From Candidatus Methanosphaera massiliense (GTDB taxonomy: Archaea; Methanobacteriota; Methanobacteria; Methanobacteriales; Methanobacteriaceae), in contig NZ_JARBXM010000002.1 of the NCBI RefSeq assembly GCF_028890305.1, forward strand, positions 1 to 64,000: DNA of 64,000 bases, written 5' to 3'. Below, in pieces: positions 27,186-35,601 of the stretch (position 1 is the stretch's first letter; each line of letters opens with the position of its first letter). The notes beneath the pieces were generated by a model. It worked only from the letters and a program-made list of their open reading frames with translations. It ran no database searches and was not told the origin of the DNA. The translations under genes were made by a program, and so were the position numbers.

Positions 27186-27929
27186 CTAAGAATATTCCTC
27201 AATAAAATCTACTACACATGTTTTAAGTGTATCCTTATCCATTAGGGGATATAATTTAATAGGATAATTTTGTCTAAACTCATATAACATAGCAGTAGCT
27301 ATTTCTTTTTCTCTACCATTATGATAGATCCTCTCAGTCATTGCTAAATTTTCTTCATCAATTATATCTAACATATTTATGATAAAGTTCTTATTTCTTA
27401 ATATAGGATAAGTTAACATAGTAGTATACGTAAATCCATTATTTGCAATCAGACGATAATATCTATCTTGTTCTTTTATTTTTTCTTTTTCATCTTCTAT
27501 ATCCTGTGTTTTTGTTTCAACTGCTTGAACTCCTAAGACATATTTATAAACATAATTTTCTCTATTAAATGCTTTAACTACTATATTTTTAAAACTATTA
27601 TGACTATCCATTATTTGAGGATAGTTTTCTATTATAAAGTTTACCTTTTTCGTACAGAACAAGGAGTGCCAAAATGATTCTCTAAACCATGTTTCTTTTG
27701 GTAATTCTCTCATGTAACTTTTTGATAATGTGTAAAAAGCTTCTAGAAATTCTGACTCTCGTTCTTTTTTCTTTTGTGTTTTTATATATATTGGAAAGTC
27801 TGGTGCTTGATCCAGGTAAATATAGTCTTCTCCGAAATAATCATTATTTTCCTTAATTTTATCTTCTAAAAAATCATAATAGAATTGTTTATTAGTTTTA
27901 TATCCATTCTTTAATAACTTAATTTTCAT
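27186..27929 (-). CDS. Unknown protein, third gene of GHKL ATPase operon
   Basis: 247 residues from the ATG at 27929, with AAGGGATG upstream; an ATG at 27941 is an alternative. The frame overlaps the preceding gene by 11 bases. The content is mixed alpha/beta with aromatic-rich segments (LPKETWFRESFWHSLFC, YVYKYVLGVQAVETKTQDIED, DRYYRLIANNGFTYTTML). The pattern of DUF6339-like proteins came to mind but cannot be confirmed. No nuclease motif is certain. The tight operon with the GHKL ATPase implies a joint function, probably defence. Confidence 0.7.
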   Translation of the reverse strand: MKIKLLKNGYKTNKQFYYDFLEDKIKENNDYFGEDYIYLDQAPDFPIYIKTQKKKERESEFLEAFYTLSKSYMRELPKETWFRESFWHSLFCTKKVNFIIENYPQIMDSHNSFKNIVVKAFNRENYVYKYVLGVQAVETKTQDIEDEKEKIKEQDRYYRLIANNGFTYTTMLTYPILRNKNFIINMLDIIDEENLAMTERIYHNGREKEIATAMLYEFRQNYPIKLYPLMDKDTLKTCVVDFIEEYS

Positions 27930-28788
27930 ATGTACACACATCCCTTACAGCTTTTGAGTAATCTTTCAACATGTTATGAGTAATTAATGTAATTACATAA
28001 TCTATATTGTCAAAATTTAATAAATTAACTCCATTTTTTTTCATCAGATGATGTAGTTTTACATCTAATTTATCATCAGGAACTTCCATTTCCTGTATAT
28101 ATACTTCTTCTGTATCTTCTTTAGAGTATGTGTTTATAAATCGTAGAAGTGCTTTTTGAAGTCCTGCATAATAATAAACATTATTCAAGTTTTCATCACC
28201 TAAATCATTGAACAACATTTCTTTATATTTACTTGAAATAACTATTTTTTCAGAACTTAATACATACTGAATACTGCTTTTTTGTGTATTATCCAATCTT
28301 TTTTCAAATAGTTGTTCAGGATCCGTATCAAATCCATCAAAACGAATTACGTTAGAATATCCCAATAACGTATATCTTGGAAGAATTATGTTTTTCTTGT
28401 ATGAATTATAAAAGAAATCTAAATCATTATTGTTTTCAAAAGAAATAATATCATTAGATACTATAAATAGTTGAAATTGACTTTTATCAACTAAACTTAT
28501 TTTATCCTTATGAATTAATATCTCTTTTTGAGAAGGATAATTTAAAGTTATGTTTTCATCATCTTTTGTGTGTATTATACATGTTAAAAATGCTTTATTT
28601 ATCTTTAATAATTTCTTAAGATATTCTGAAGGAATTTTATATGTTATTAAAAAGTTATAATATTCTCCATCTTCTTTAATTTCATCTTTTATGTCTAGAA
28701 TATCAAATATAAAATCATTATCTTTATAACTTTCAGACTTACGTGTTAATACAGGATAAGGAAAATGTGCGTCACTATCATAAATCAT
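27919..28788 (-). CDS. Unknown protein, second gene of GHKL ATPase operon
   Basis: 289 residues; the start overlaps the stop of the ATPase gene by four bases (ATGA type). The first residues, MIYDSDAHFPYPVL, form a compact motif, followed by alternating strands and helices and a C-terminal helical region (KLHHLMKKNGVNLLNFDNIDYVITLI). No catalytic motif or known family is recognised. The four-base overlap shows translational coupling with the ATPase, so the products are likely partners in one complex. Confidence 0.7.
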   Translation of the reverse strand: MIYDSDAHFPYPVLTRKSESYKDNDFIFDILDIKDEIKEDGEYYNFLITYKIPSEYLKKLLKINKAFLTCIIHTKDDENITLNYPSQKEILIHKDKISLVDKSQFQLFIVSNDIISFENNNDLDFFYNSYKKNIILPRYTLLGYSNVIRFDGFDTDPEQLFEKRLDNTQKSSIQYVLSSEKIVISSKYKEMLFNDLGDENLNNVYYYAGLQKALLRFINTYSKEDTEEVYIQEMEVPDDKLDVKLHHLMKKNGVNLLNFDNIDYVITLITHNMLKDYSKAVRDVCTYEN

Positions 28789-30647
28789 TGTTTTACCTCT
28801 AAGTAATATAATAATTTCATTGAATGATTGTATTCTTCTTTAAGATTAATATTTAATAGAGCTATTCTATTTTTAACTGTTATATCTTTAATTTTATTGT
28901 TTATAATTTTACATTTATTTTTAGATAATTCATCAGTAACTATTGAATAATTATTATCTATATTAAAGTCAATATCCTCCTCTTCACCATTTCCTATTTG
29001 AATTTTTATGCTTAAATCTACTTTTTTAATGTTTTTTAATTCGGGCATGTTTGAAAAATCAAATAGAACATGTTCATGGTCGCGAATAATTTGACGTTTA
29101 ACCTGTGTGGGATTTGCATAAAAATTCTCAATTTCTATATTTTCTGAATCATCTTCTTTTAATGATTCTTTTCTAGATGTATTATTATTGTTATCACCAT
29201 CTACGTTATTCTGACGTGTTTTCTTTTTATGAATTCTGGGAGTAGTAGTTTTTTTCTCTGTTCCTTCAGTTTTCACTAGATTAAGTAATGTCTTTCTACT
29301 TTTTTCGTCTAATTGCCTACTAAGATGTACATTATATGAGAATATATGACTACTTGTATCTATATCTCCCTCTGTAGGGTTTTTCTGTTCTTCTATTTTA
29401 TCCATTATTTTCTTAATTACATTAGAAATATTGTTAATGAATTTTTTTCCTGATGGTTGTAATGAGTCATCCAATTCTGCTTCATTGATTTCCGTGTGTG
29501 CTATGTTTTCAAGGGATTTTAATCTAGCATCGCCTTCTGATGTTTGAGGAAGTAATATACCGTTAAAGGGTTTGAAGCTATGATTAGTTATTGTTTTATC
29601 CTCTATTTTCATACCTATTGTTCTTATTATTGCTATTCTTGCTTTTTTTATTTTTTTATCATATTTTAAATACAGATTAAATGGATATTCCTGTTCAAGA
29701 TCTTTTATAATTATTTCCCGTGGTTTTTCATCTTGGTATGTTTGATAATATAATGGTGTGAATTCTTTTCTGATTTCTGTAGGATTTTGTGTATAATACT
29801 TTGAATCTAGTATGTATTTTTTAATATTCTTCTTATTAATTTCTATTTCATCTACAAATACAATTAACTCATTTCTAATAATTGCTAAGAAAAAACTATC
29901 ACAAATACTTTTAATAATTTCTTTAGTATTAGCATATCCTTTTCTAAGGAAAGGAATTATTATTTTTAATCCGGGAGTATCTTTCATAAATAATCCGTCA
30001 TATGTATTTTCATATGGAATAAAATCATGAGGTATCTTTTTAGCAAAATACCCCGTACTTTTATAGAACTTTGACTTATATTCATGTTCAATAAGATGTA
30101 CAGTACCCCCTAATTGTTTATTACCTTTAAGATCACAATTAGCAAAATACATTATATGAAGAGAGGAGGATGCATTAGATGCTATTTTACCTACACCATG
30201 TGAACCGCCTCTTTGCTTCTCAAATTCACGGTCAGTATCCTTAGTATGTCCCCCCATTGTAAAAGCATAATCAGAATATCTCTCTTTTGAAAGACCTCTT
30301 GTATTACAATCTTCAAATGATATATAGTCTACTATTTCCTGCTGGATATCTTTTTGCATAGTCTTAATAGTTTTAAGAGTATAATCACTGATATTTGGAG
30401 GAGTGTGTAAACAATTAATTCTTTCTTTAAATTCTTCATTAATTCCAGGTAAATCTTTAGTGTTTATTTGTCCAGTTTTTATTCTGACTATTACTGGCTT
30501 ATCCTCTTTTTGTGTACTTGCATCTAGAGAATTCTGTATGTTTTCTCTTACAAGTCCACTAATTCCATTTTTATAAAAATCTTTCAAATGGCCATTGAAT
30601 TCAAGAGTATCTAAATAATCTTCTTCAGAAAAACTCCACTTATTCAT
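28785..30647 (-). CDS. GHKL (HSP90/MutL-type) ATPase, probable defence protein
   Basis: 620 residues from the ATG at 30647 behind GAGGT; an upstream TTG overlaps that site. The Bergerat ATP fold is clear at the N-terminus: N box RENIQNSLDAS (34-44), a G1-like FEDCNTRGLS (111-120) and G2 GGSHGVGK (147-154). The centre has beta-rich segments (GLKIIIPFLRKG). A charged low-complexity linker (THRIHKKKTRQN-type, GDNNNNTSRKESLKEDD) lies near 470-510, before a C-terminal beta domain. MutL-like GHKL ATPases are known as components of prokaryotic restriction-modification loci, and a 5mC methyltransferase, a nuclease and Vsr are encoded nearby. The exact system is not recognised. Confidence 0.78.
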   Translation of the reverse strand: MNKWSFSEEDYLDTLEFNGHLKDFYKNGISGLVRENIQNSLDASTQKEDKPVIVRIKTGQINTKDLPGINEEFKERINCLHTPPNISDYTLKTIKTMQKDIQQEIVDYISFEDCNTRGLSKERYSDYAFTMGGHTKDTDREFEKQRGGSHGVGKIASNASSSLHIMYFANCDLKGNKQLGGTVHLIEHEYKSKFYKSTGYFAKKIPHDFIPYENTYDGLFMKDTPGLKIIIPFLRKGYANTKEIIKSICDSFFLAIIRNELIVFVDEIEINKKNIKKYILDSKYYTQNPTEIRKEFTPLYYQTYQDEKPREIIIKDLEQEYPFNLYLKYDKKIKKARIAIIRTIGMKIEDKTITNHSFKPFNGILLPQTSEGDARLKSLENIAHTEINEAELDDSLQPSGKKFINNISNVIKKIMDKIEEQKNPTEGDIDTSSHIFSYNVHLSRQLDEKSRKTLLNLVKTEGTEKKTTTPRIHKKKTRQNNVDGDNNNNTSRKESLKEDDSENIEIENFYANPTQVKRQIIRDHEHVLFDFSNMPELKNIKKVDLSIKIQIGNGEEEDIDFNIDNNYSIVTDELSKNKCKIINNKIKDITVKNRIALLNINLKEEYNHSMKLLYYLEVKQ

Positions 30648-31040
30648 ATAATACCTCAAATATTATTTTTTTGTAAATTCTCGTCTCCATGTTTAACTTC
30701 CATTAAAGATAAGCAATAGAAAAAGTAACATAAAAAAATCATATTATATTCATTAATAAAATATAAATCTCTGAATATATCAAATAAATTTTAATATAAT
30801 TACTTATTTTTATTTATTTTGATATAATTTAGTTTATTATTAATTATATTTAAAATTTATCATCTATTTTACTTTATTATTCACAAATAAACTTGTAAAT
30901 ATTACTTTATTTTTAAAAATATTAATTATTAAATATGTAAAAGGGAATTTAAGAGTAAAAAATAACTTTAAAATAAAACATTTTGATAAAACTAGAAAAT
31001 AAATATATCTTTAAATATAATTTCAAAAATATAGTTACAT
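30648..31040. promoter_or_regulatory. Divergent promoter region between ATPase operon and restriction gene
   Basis: About 390 bases, over 85 percent A/T. It must carry promoters in both directions. TATA-like sequences are too many to choose between, and no palindrome stands out. Confidence 0.4.
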
Positions 31041-31598
31041 ATGTTGCATGAAGAAAGAACATTAATTATTGAAGATAAAGAATATACATCTACTGTAGAT
31101 ATAGTTGAAGCCAAAGACAAAGATATTATCATTGATATTTACAATCAATGGAGAGACGTTTCTAGTAAACTATCCTATTTAGGCTGTAGACGATTAAATT
31201 TCCCCGAAATAAGCGAATTAATTTTTTGCAAATTATTTGATTGCTGGAGGACTAACAATATAGACATAAATCATAGTTCTTTTGACTGTTACAATCCCAA
31301 AACAAATAAAAGAATACAAATTAAAGCAGCAAGTTCAAAAAACGAATTGACAAGTTTTGGACCAAAATCAGTGTGGGATGAGCTATATTATATGGAATTT
31401 TATAAAGATGAAACATATGACGGTACATTTGATATTTATTTAATACCTAATGAACTAATATACAATAATAAACAAAATGAAAACGAAACATTTGTAGATC
31501 AACAAAAAGATGGAAAAAGACCACGTCTCCATATAAGAGAACTAATCAAAGATAATAATATAAAACCAATTGGAACATACAATATCAATGACATATGA
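31041..31598 (+). CDS. Bsp6I-like type II restriction endonuclease
   Basis: 185 residues. The segment FPEISELIFCKLFDCW (about 54-69), then SSFDCYNPKTNKRIQIKAASSKNELTSFGPKSVWDELYYMEF and DGTFDIYLIPNELIY match what I recall of the Bsp6I family, whose members cut GCNGC sites. The QIKAAS stretch with upstream Glu and Asp residues fits a PD-(D/E)XK active site. It converges with a 5-methylcytosine methyltransferase gene 26 bases away, as expected of a type II pair. No ribosome binding site is visible at the ATG, so the message may be leaderless. Confidence 0.7.
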   Translation: MLHEERTLIIEDKEYTSTVDIVEAKDKDIIIDIYNQWRDVSSKLSYLGCRRLNFPEISELIFCKLFDCWRTNNIDINHSSFDCYNPKTNKRIQIKAASSKNELTSFGPKSVWDELYYMEFYKDETYDGTFDIYLIPNELIYNNKQNENETFVDQQKDGKRPRLHIRELIKDNNIKPIGTYNINDI

Positions 31599-31624
31599 TT
31601 AAATTTTAAAAAAAAAGTAAGAAG

Positions 31625-32935
31625 TTATAGATTATCATCTATTAACTTCAATATATCAGTCACCACTTTTTCTATCCAATAACTAGCAAGTGGAGGTACT
31701 GCTTCACCTATTTGTGCACGGACTTCCGCTGTATTTCCATTAAACAAATAATTATCAGGAAACGTCTGTATTCTTGCTCTTTCTCTATTTGTTAATGCTT
31801 GTCTATCATATTCATAATGATAACCACCAGTTCCACCACCACCGTATGCTATTATAGTAGGTGATGGTTTTAATGGATGTAATCTTCTATAAATATTACT
31901 CATTAATCCTTTAACTTTCCAAGGAGTATTCTCAACAGCTTTAAAGTTATAGAATGGTGGAATATGATGTAATCTTTCAGTTACTTTACGATTTTTTCTA
32001 GGAAATTTATTAGAATTATCTAAGTATTGTTGTTCAGATATTTTTTTATTATAATATCCTAATATTTTAAGAATTTTTTCATGTTCTAACATTGCTTTAT
32101 TAATCTCTTCAGAGTTATTAAAAGATATATTGTTATTTGATAAATAATCATCAACTATATTAAGTTTTAAAGATTTGTATTCAGATTTCCAACGATTAGC
32201 TTCATCGTTGTCTATATCATCCATACATCCATTATATTTTTTTATAATATCCAAGTAGGTATCGTTTAATTCTGATAAAGGTTTACCTTCAAAAATTTCT
32301 AAAGGTGTTAATGGATATTTTCCTAGTAGCTCATTTGACAAGTATTTAGATAAAATATGATTTATCGCTACATCTTGATTTTTTATTAAACTCTTTTTAA
32401 CACCAATTATTATCAATCGTTTTCTTGCTTGAGGTACGCCAAGAGTACTGAAATTAATAATATCATTAAACACCAATTTATATCCAGCATCAATAAAATC
32501 CTGTTGAATCAATTCATAAGCTAATCCTTTATTTGCAGAAGTCATTCCAACTACATTTTCAAATACAAATACTTTAGGTTGAGCTTTTTTCAAAATTCTT
32601 AGATATTGTTCATATAATTTCCCACGTTTAACTTTTAATCCAGCTCTTTTCTCACTTCCTCTGAGTACACTAAAATCTTGACAAGGAGGTCCGCCTAAAA
32701 TAACATCTGCTTCATAAGAGATGTCTAGTTCATGAATATCACCACAGATCCCCACTTCTTTCTCATCAGTATAATCATTTAATTTAATAAAAGATAATTT
32801 ATTATTTTGAGTATATGTTTTTAGATGAGCTTCAAGTAATTCATTAGAAGCTATTAAATCATAGTTTCCACTATTATGAAATCCCCAATCTAAACCACCT
32901 GCACCCGTAAATAAACTAATTATTTGCCTAGTCAT
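31625..32935 (-). CDS. DNA (cytosine-5) methyltransferase
   Basis: 436 residues from the ATG at 32935, with GGAG seven bases upstream; the earlier TTG is inside that site. Motif I is SLFTGAGGLDWGF, motif IV is GGPPCQDFS with the catalytic Cys, motif VI is FENVVGM, motif VIII is QARKRLIIIG, and motifs IX-X are RERARIQTFPDNYLF and QIGEAVPPLAS. The target-recognition region, about residues 200-330, is large. It methylates the C5 of a cytosine at the site of the companion endonuclease, probably that of 31041-31598. It overlaps the regulator gene by eight bases. Confidence 0.95.
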   Translation of the reverse strand: MTRQIISLFTGAGGLDWGFHNSGNYDLIASNELLEAHLKTYTQNNKLSFIKLNDYTDEKEVGICGDIHELDISYEADVILGGPPCQDFSVLRGSEKRAGLKVKRGKLYEQYLRILKKAQPKVFVFENVVGMTSANKGLAYELIQQDFIDAGYKLVFNDIINFSTLGVPQARKRLIIIGVKKSLIKNQDVAINHILSKYLSNELLGKYPLTPLEIFEGKPLSELNDTYLDIIKKYNGCMDDIDNDEANRWKSEYKSLKLNIVDDYLSNNNISFNNSEEINKAMLEHEKILKILGYYNKKISEQQYLDNSNKFPRKNRKVTERLHHIPPFYNFKAVENTPWKVKGLMSNIYRRLHPLKPSPTIIAYGGGGTGGYHYEYDRQALTNRERARIQTFPDNYLFNGNTAEVRAQIGEAVPPLASYWIEKVVTDILKLIDDNL

Positions 32936-33134
32936 GTTCTTCTCCAAATATCTTTTGTTTTAATGTTGTTGATATAAAAGAGTTTTCTGTTAGCCATGCC
33001 ATTGTTATATTTTTTACAACTTCGGAATCACTATTACCTAATTCTCCTTTAAGTTTCTGAAGTAATTCATACTGTTCCTTGGTGAAGTTCACCTGTATTC
33101 TTTTAACATCTTTTGTCATGATTTCACTAGTCAT
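32928..33134 (-). CDS. Ribbon-helix-helix regulator of the R-M genes
   Basis: 68 residues. RIQVNFTKEQYELLQKLKGELGNSDSEVVKNITMAWL is the strand-helix-helix pattern of CopG/Arc-type DNA-binding proteins. The start is ATG 33134, or ATG 33119, which has a GTGA just before it. The stop lies eight bases inside the methyltransferase gene, so the two are coupled. A perfect inverted repeat 43-66 bases upstream is a likely operator. This is the position expected of a controller protein of a restriction-modification operon. Confidence 0.75.
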   Translation of the reverse strand: MTSEIMTKDVKRIQVNFTKEQYELLQKLKGELGNSDSEVVKNITMAWLTENSFISTTLKQKIFGEEHD

Positions 33135-33460
33135 AATATATTTATTATATTAATGTTTATAATAAATATTATATAAATATTACTCATAATTGAGTAATAT
33201 CTGTGTTTTATTTAAGTATAATAGTGTTAAAGTAATGAAATAAATCCGTAACTCTATTCACATACTATATAAAAAAAATATTAGATATAAAAAGAACAAA
33301 ATAAAAAAAAATTCATTTAAAAATCAGATGAAAAGAAAAAAAAAATATAAATTTAATGAGAGATTGTACCATTAATTATTGATTGAATTGGAGCCATGTT
33401 GTTAGAAGCCCATACTTGTTATATTGACCAGAATATCTATCAGAACTATTAGCTATTAAT
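33135..33460. other. Intergenic region with operator and possible ORF fragment
   Basis: It holds the inverted repeat at 33177-33200. On the minus strand at about 33360-33495 a frame overlapping the end of the vsr gene stays open for roughly 45 codons (ending LLTTWLQFNQ) and looks protein-like. Confidence 0.45.
33177..33200. promoter_or_regulatory. Inverted repeat, probable operator of the R-M regulator
   Basis: ATATTACTC at 33177-33185 and GAGTAATAT at 33192-33200 are perfect complements with a six-base spacer. The site sits in the promoter region of the ribbon-helix-helix gene, as autoregulatory sites of controller proteins do. Confidence 0.6.
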
Positions 33461-33880
33461 TTATTTCTCAGACGTGATTTTAATGTATAAATTTTCAAGT
33501 GTCTTTTCTTTTTTGTCCTTTTTTAACTGGCATTCCCATACAGTGATGACATTCCATCCCATTGATTTCAATAGTTTTATATTAGCTTCATCACGCTCTT
33601 TGTTTCTATATAATTTCTTCTTCCAATAATCAACATTAGATTTTGGCATCTTAGCATATTTACATCCCTCGTGTAAATGCCAAAAACAACCATTAATAAA
33701 AACAATTGTATTATATTTAGGCAGTACAATGTCCGGAGTTCCAGGATATCGTTTATCATTCTTTCTGAAGCGAAGGCCTTTTGAAAATAAATAGCTACGA
33801 ACAATTATTTCTGGTTTTGTATCTTTACATTTAATCTGTGACATATTATAACTGCGAGTCTCTTTACTAACTTTGTCCAT
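33461..33880 (-). CDS. vsr: Very short patch repair endonuclease Vsr
   Basis: 139 residues with the full Vsr pattern: RSYNMSQIKCKDTKPEIIVRSYLFSKGLRFRKND, PGTPDIVLPKYNTIVFINGCFWH with the catalytic Asp, HEGCKYAKMPKSNVDYWKKKLYRN, and WNVITVWECQL. The His/Cys set that holds a structural zinc is present. Vsr nicks at T:G mismatches made by deamination of 5-methylcytosine, so it protects this host from the mutagenic effect of the nearby methyltransferase. It is 327 bases upstream of the regulator on the same strand. The ribosome binding site is weak (GGTAGT). Confidence 0.95.
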   Translation of the reverse strand: MDKVSKETRSYNMSQIKCKDTKPEIIVRSYLFSKGLRFRKNDKRYPGTPDIVLPKYNTIVFINGCFWHLHEGCKYAKMPKSNVDYWKKKLYRNKERDEANIKLLKSMGWNVITVWECQLKKDKKEKTLENLYIKITSEK

Positions 33881-34262
33881 AATACTACCAACTCTGGTTT
33901 AAATTCTATAATAGATAATTATTCTTTTAATTTTTGTTATGCATATTTTTTTCCATTATTTTTTTTAGAGGTCTAATATAATCTTAATGAAAATATTATT
34001 ACAAATTCATAAATTCAAAAAAAATAAAATAAAATAAAATTGTTAAAAAAAATCTATGAAATTAACAGAGGAAAAAAAATAATTAAAATATATGATACCA
34101 AAGGGAAGTAAAATTTTTTTAATTTTCATGTTTTTCCGAGTAAGTTTTATATAATTCCGGTGTGTAATATAGTATTATAAAAATATTGGCTGATACGGCT
34201 TCATGTGTCTTTTCAGGTATGTATCAAGACATCTCGTTTGTTTTCCGGATTTTCTGTTTTAG

Positions 34263-34286
34263 TTCGTTATAGTTACCTATAACGAA
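34263..34286. ncRNA. Perfect 10-bp hairpin, possible small RNA end or terminator
   Basis: TTCGTTATAG at 34263-34272 pairs with CTATAACGAA at 34277-34286 across a four-base loop (TTAC). It lies in a comparatively G/C-rich intergenic block. A transcript on either strand would fold here. Confidence 0.4.
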
Positions 34287-34410
34287 GTAAAAATTTGGCA
34301 CGATAAAAAAATTATAAAAAAAGTCAATAATACAAAAAGAATAACAATTAAAAAAAATAATTAAAATAAATACACCCTTTTTACATTATATCCTAAAAAA
34401 TCCAACATCA

Positions 34411-34450
34411 CTAAAATACTAAAAATACACCACGAACCCTATATCAAGAA
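34411..34450 (-). repeat. Dispersed repeat, copy 4 (inverted)
   Basis: Read on the minus strand it contains GATATAGGGTTCGTGGTGTA and then TTTTTAGTATTTTAG. It lies about 90 bases downstream of the membrane-protein gene at 34539-35189, as copy 3 does for the relative at 21725-22429. Confidence 0.65.
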
Positions 34451-34538
34451 TGTAAAAATATAATAAAAAACATGATTAAAAAAGAATACCCGAAAAAATA
34501 AAAATAAAAAAAATATTTTTAAACTATTTTATTATTAT

Positions 34539-35189
34539 CTAGTAGAACAATGTTATGTACAAAACTATATAATAGACTATACTTATTATAACAGTAGTTT
34601 CAATATAAAACCCTCTTTCTGTTCTAACATCCCATGGTAACACTTTATTCATATAATCTGGGAATAATAAAACATGTATGGTTATTAATAATATAATTAA
34701 ACTATACATAATAACAGGCCTATGGAGTGAAAAATACGCTGCTATAATTAATGTACTAAACATAGATGTGTATAATGTCCAAGCCCCACTATATAATGGA
34801 TAAGTTGTATAATATCTTTTTTCACTTGCAAACTTATCTCCCTCATAATAGAAAAACTTCATACGAAGAAATATTATAATATCACAATAGGTAAATAGAC
34901 CACATAAAATTAATCCTAGATGAAAGAAGAAATAATTTTCTGCAAAGATAGAGAATACATAAGTAGGCAAACAAGCTAAACAACACATATATGATGTATT
35001 CACTATTAAATTTACTGAATCTATCCACGCTCGTGACCCATTTTCTCTAATGTAATATAGTTTACGTCCTGTTTTATTATAAAAATAATCACTTAAGAGA
35101 ATTTTACGAATTAAGAAAAAAAGGGATGGTGGGAGAATCAAACTAGCAAGTAATAACCAACCAGGAAAAATATCTATAATTATGTCCAT
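34539..35189 (-). CDS. Polytopic membrane protein, intact relative of the 13.7-kb pseudogene
   Basis: 216 residues with about five hydrophobic segments, and the family blocks LLSDYFYNKTGRKLYY, NYFFFHLGLILCGLFTYC, YEGDKFASEKRYYTTYP and FPDYMNKVLPWDVRTERGF. The start is odd. The ATG at 35189 directly abuts AGGAGG, with no spacing. In the pseudogene the aligned start ATG falls two codons further on, where this gene has ATA. Initiation at a non-ATG codon seven bases after GGAGG is possible. It overlaps a tiny signal-peptide ORF upstream. The function is unknown. Confidence 0.78.
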   Translation of the reverse strand: MDIIIDIFPGWLLLASLILPPSLFFLIRKILLSDYFYNKTGRKLYYIRENGSRAWIDSVNLIVNTSYMCCLACLPTYVFSIFAENYFFFHLGLILCGLFTYCDIIIFLRMKFFYYEGDKFASEKRYYTTYPLYSGAWTLYTSMFSTLIIAAYFSLHRPVIMYSLIILLITIHVLLFPDYMNKVLPWDVRTERGFYIETTVIISIVYYIVLYITLFY

Positions 35190-35314
35190 CCTCCTATTGG
35201 TTTAGTTGTAGTTGCTGGTAGTGTATGATTTGATTTTATACTCGCAGATACATTACTCATACAAAAAATAGTAGTAATTAATAGCATGATTAAAAAAATA
35301 ATATATTTGTTAAT
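35180..35314 (-). CDS. Possible 44-residue secreted peptide, unusual ATT start
   Basis: The minus strand encodes a textbook signal peptide: a basic start, KYIIFLIMLLITTIF, then a cleavage-like NVSA followed by SIKSNHTLPATTTKPIGGWT and a stop. A GGAGG at 35324-35328 is spaced nine bases from an ATT codon that would begin MNKYIIFL; the first in-frame ATG, at 35287, would cut the leader in half. It overlaps the start of the membrane-protein gene by ten bases. It may be a real small gene with a rare start, or the remains of a signal-peptide exon lost by frameshift. Confidence 0.45.
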   Translation of the reverse strand: MNKYIIFLIMLLITTIFCMSNVSASIKSNHTLPATTTKPIGGWT

Positions 35315-35601
35315 GTATAAAAACCTCCATATATTTTTTCATATAATATTATTTGATAATTATAGTATTAATAATACACGATATAATAAAATAATTTTGT
35401 ATTAATTTATATAATATTTGATTTATGGTTTATGAGAACGTTCACCTTTTTTTATCTAAAATTTCAATACGCCCTTATATAAAAATGTTAATGTTTTTTT
35501 AGATAACAGTTATTTTAAGAAAACTTATATATTATTTCTTATTAAACAATATTATAGATTAAAATCTATTTTCATTGACTTTATTTAGAAAGAGGAATAT
35601 T

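Larger units (their letters stand above)
33881..34538. other. Intergenic region with strong hairpin and dispersed repeat copy 4
   Basis: No gene found. A perfect 10-bp hairpin lies at 34263-34286. The block 34130-34310 has more G and C than its surroundings and could contain a small RNA. Dispersed repeat copy 4 lies at 34411-34450. Confidence 0.45.

Noticed and set aside
33461-33880. Replication origin near the AT-rich 33-35 kb region
   Set aside because: No Cdc6/Orc gene or origin-recognition-box repeats were seen.
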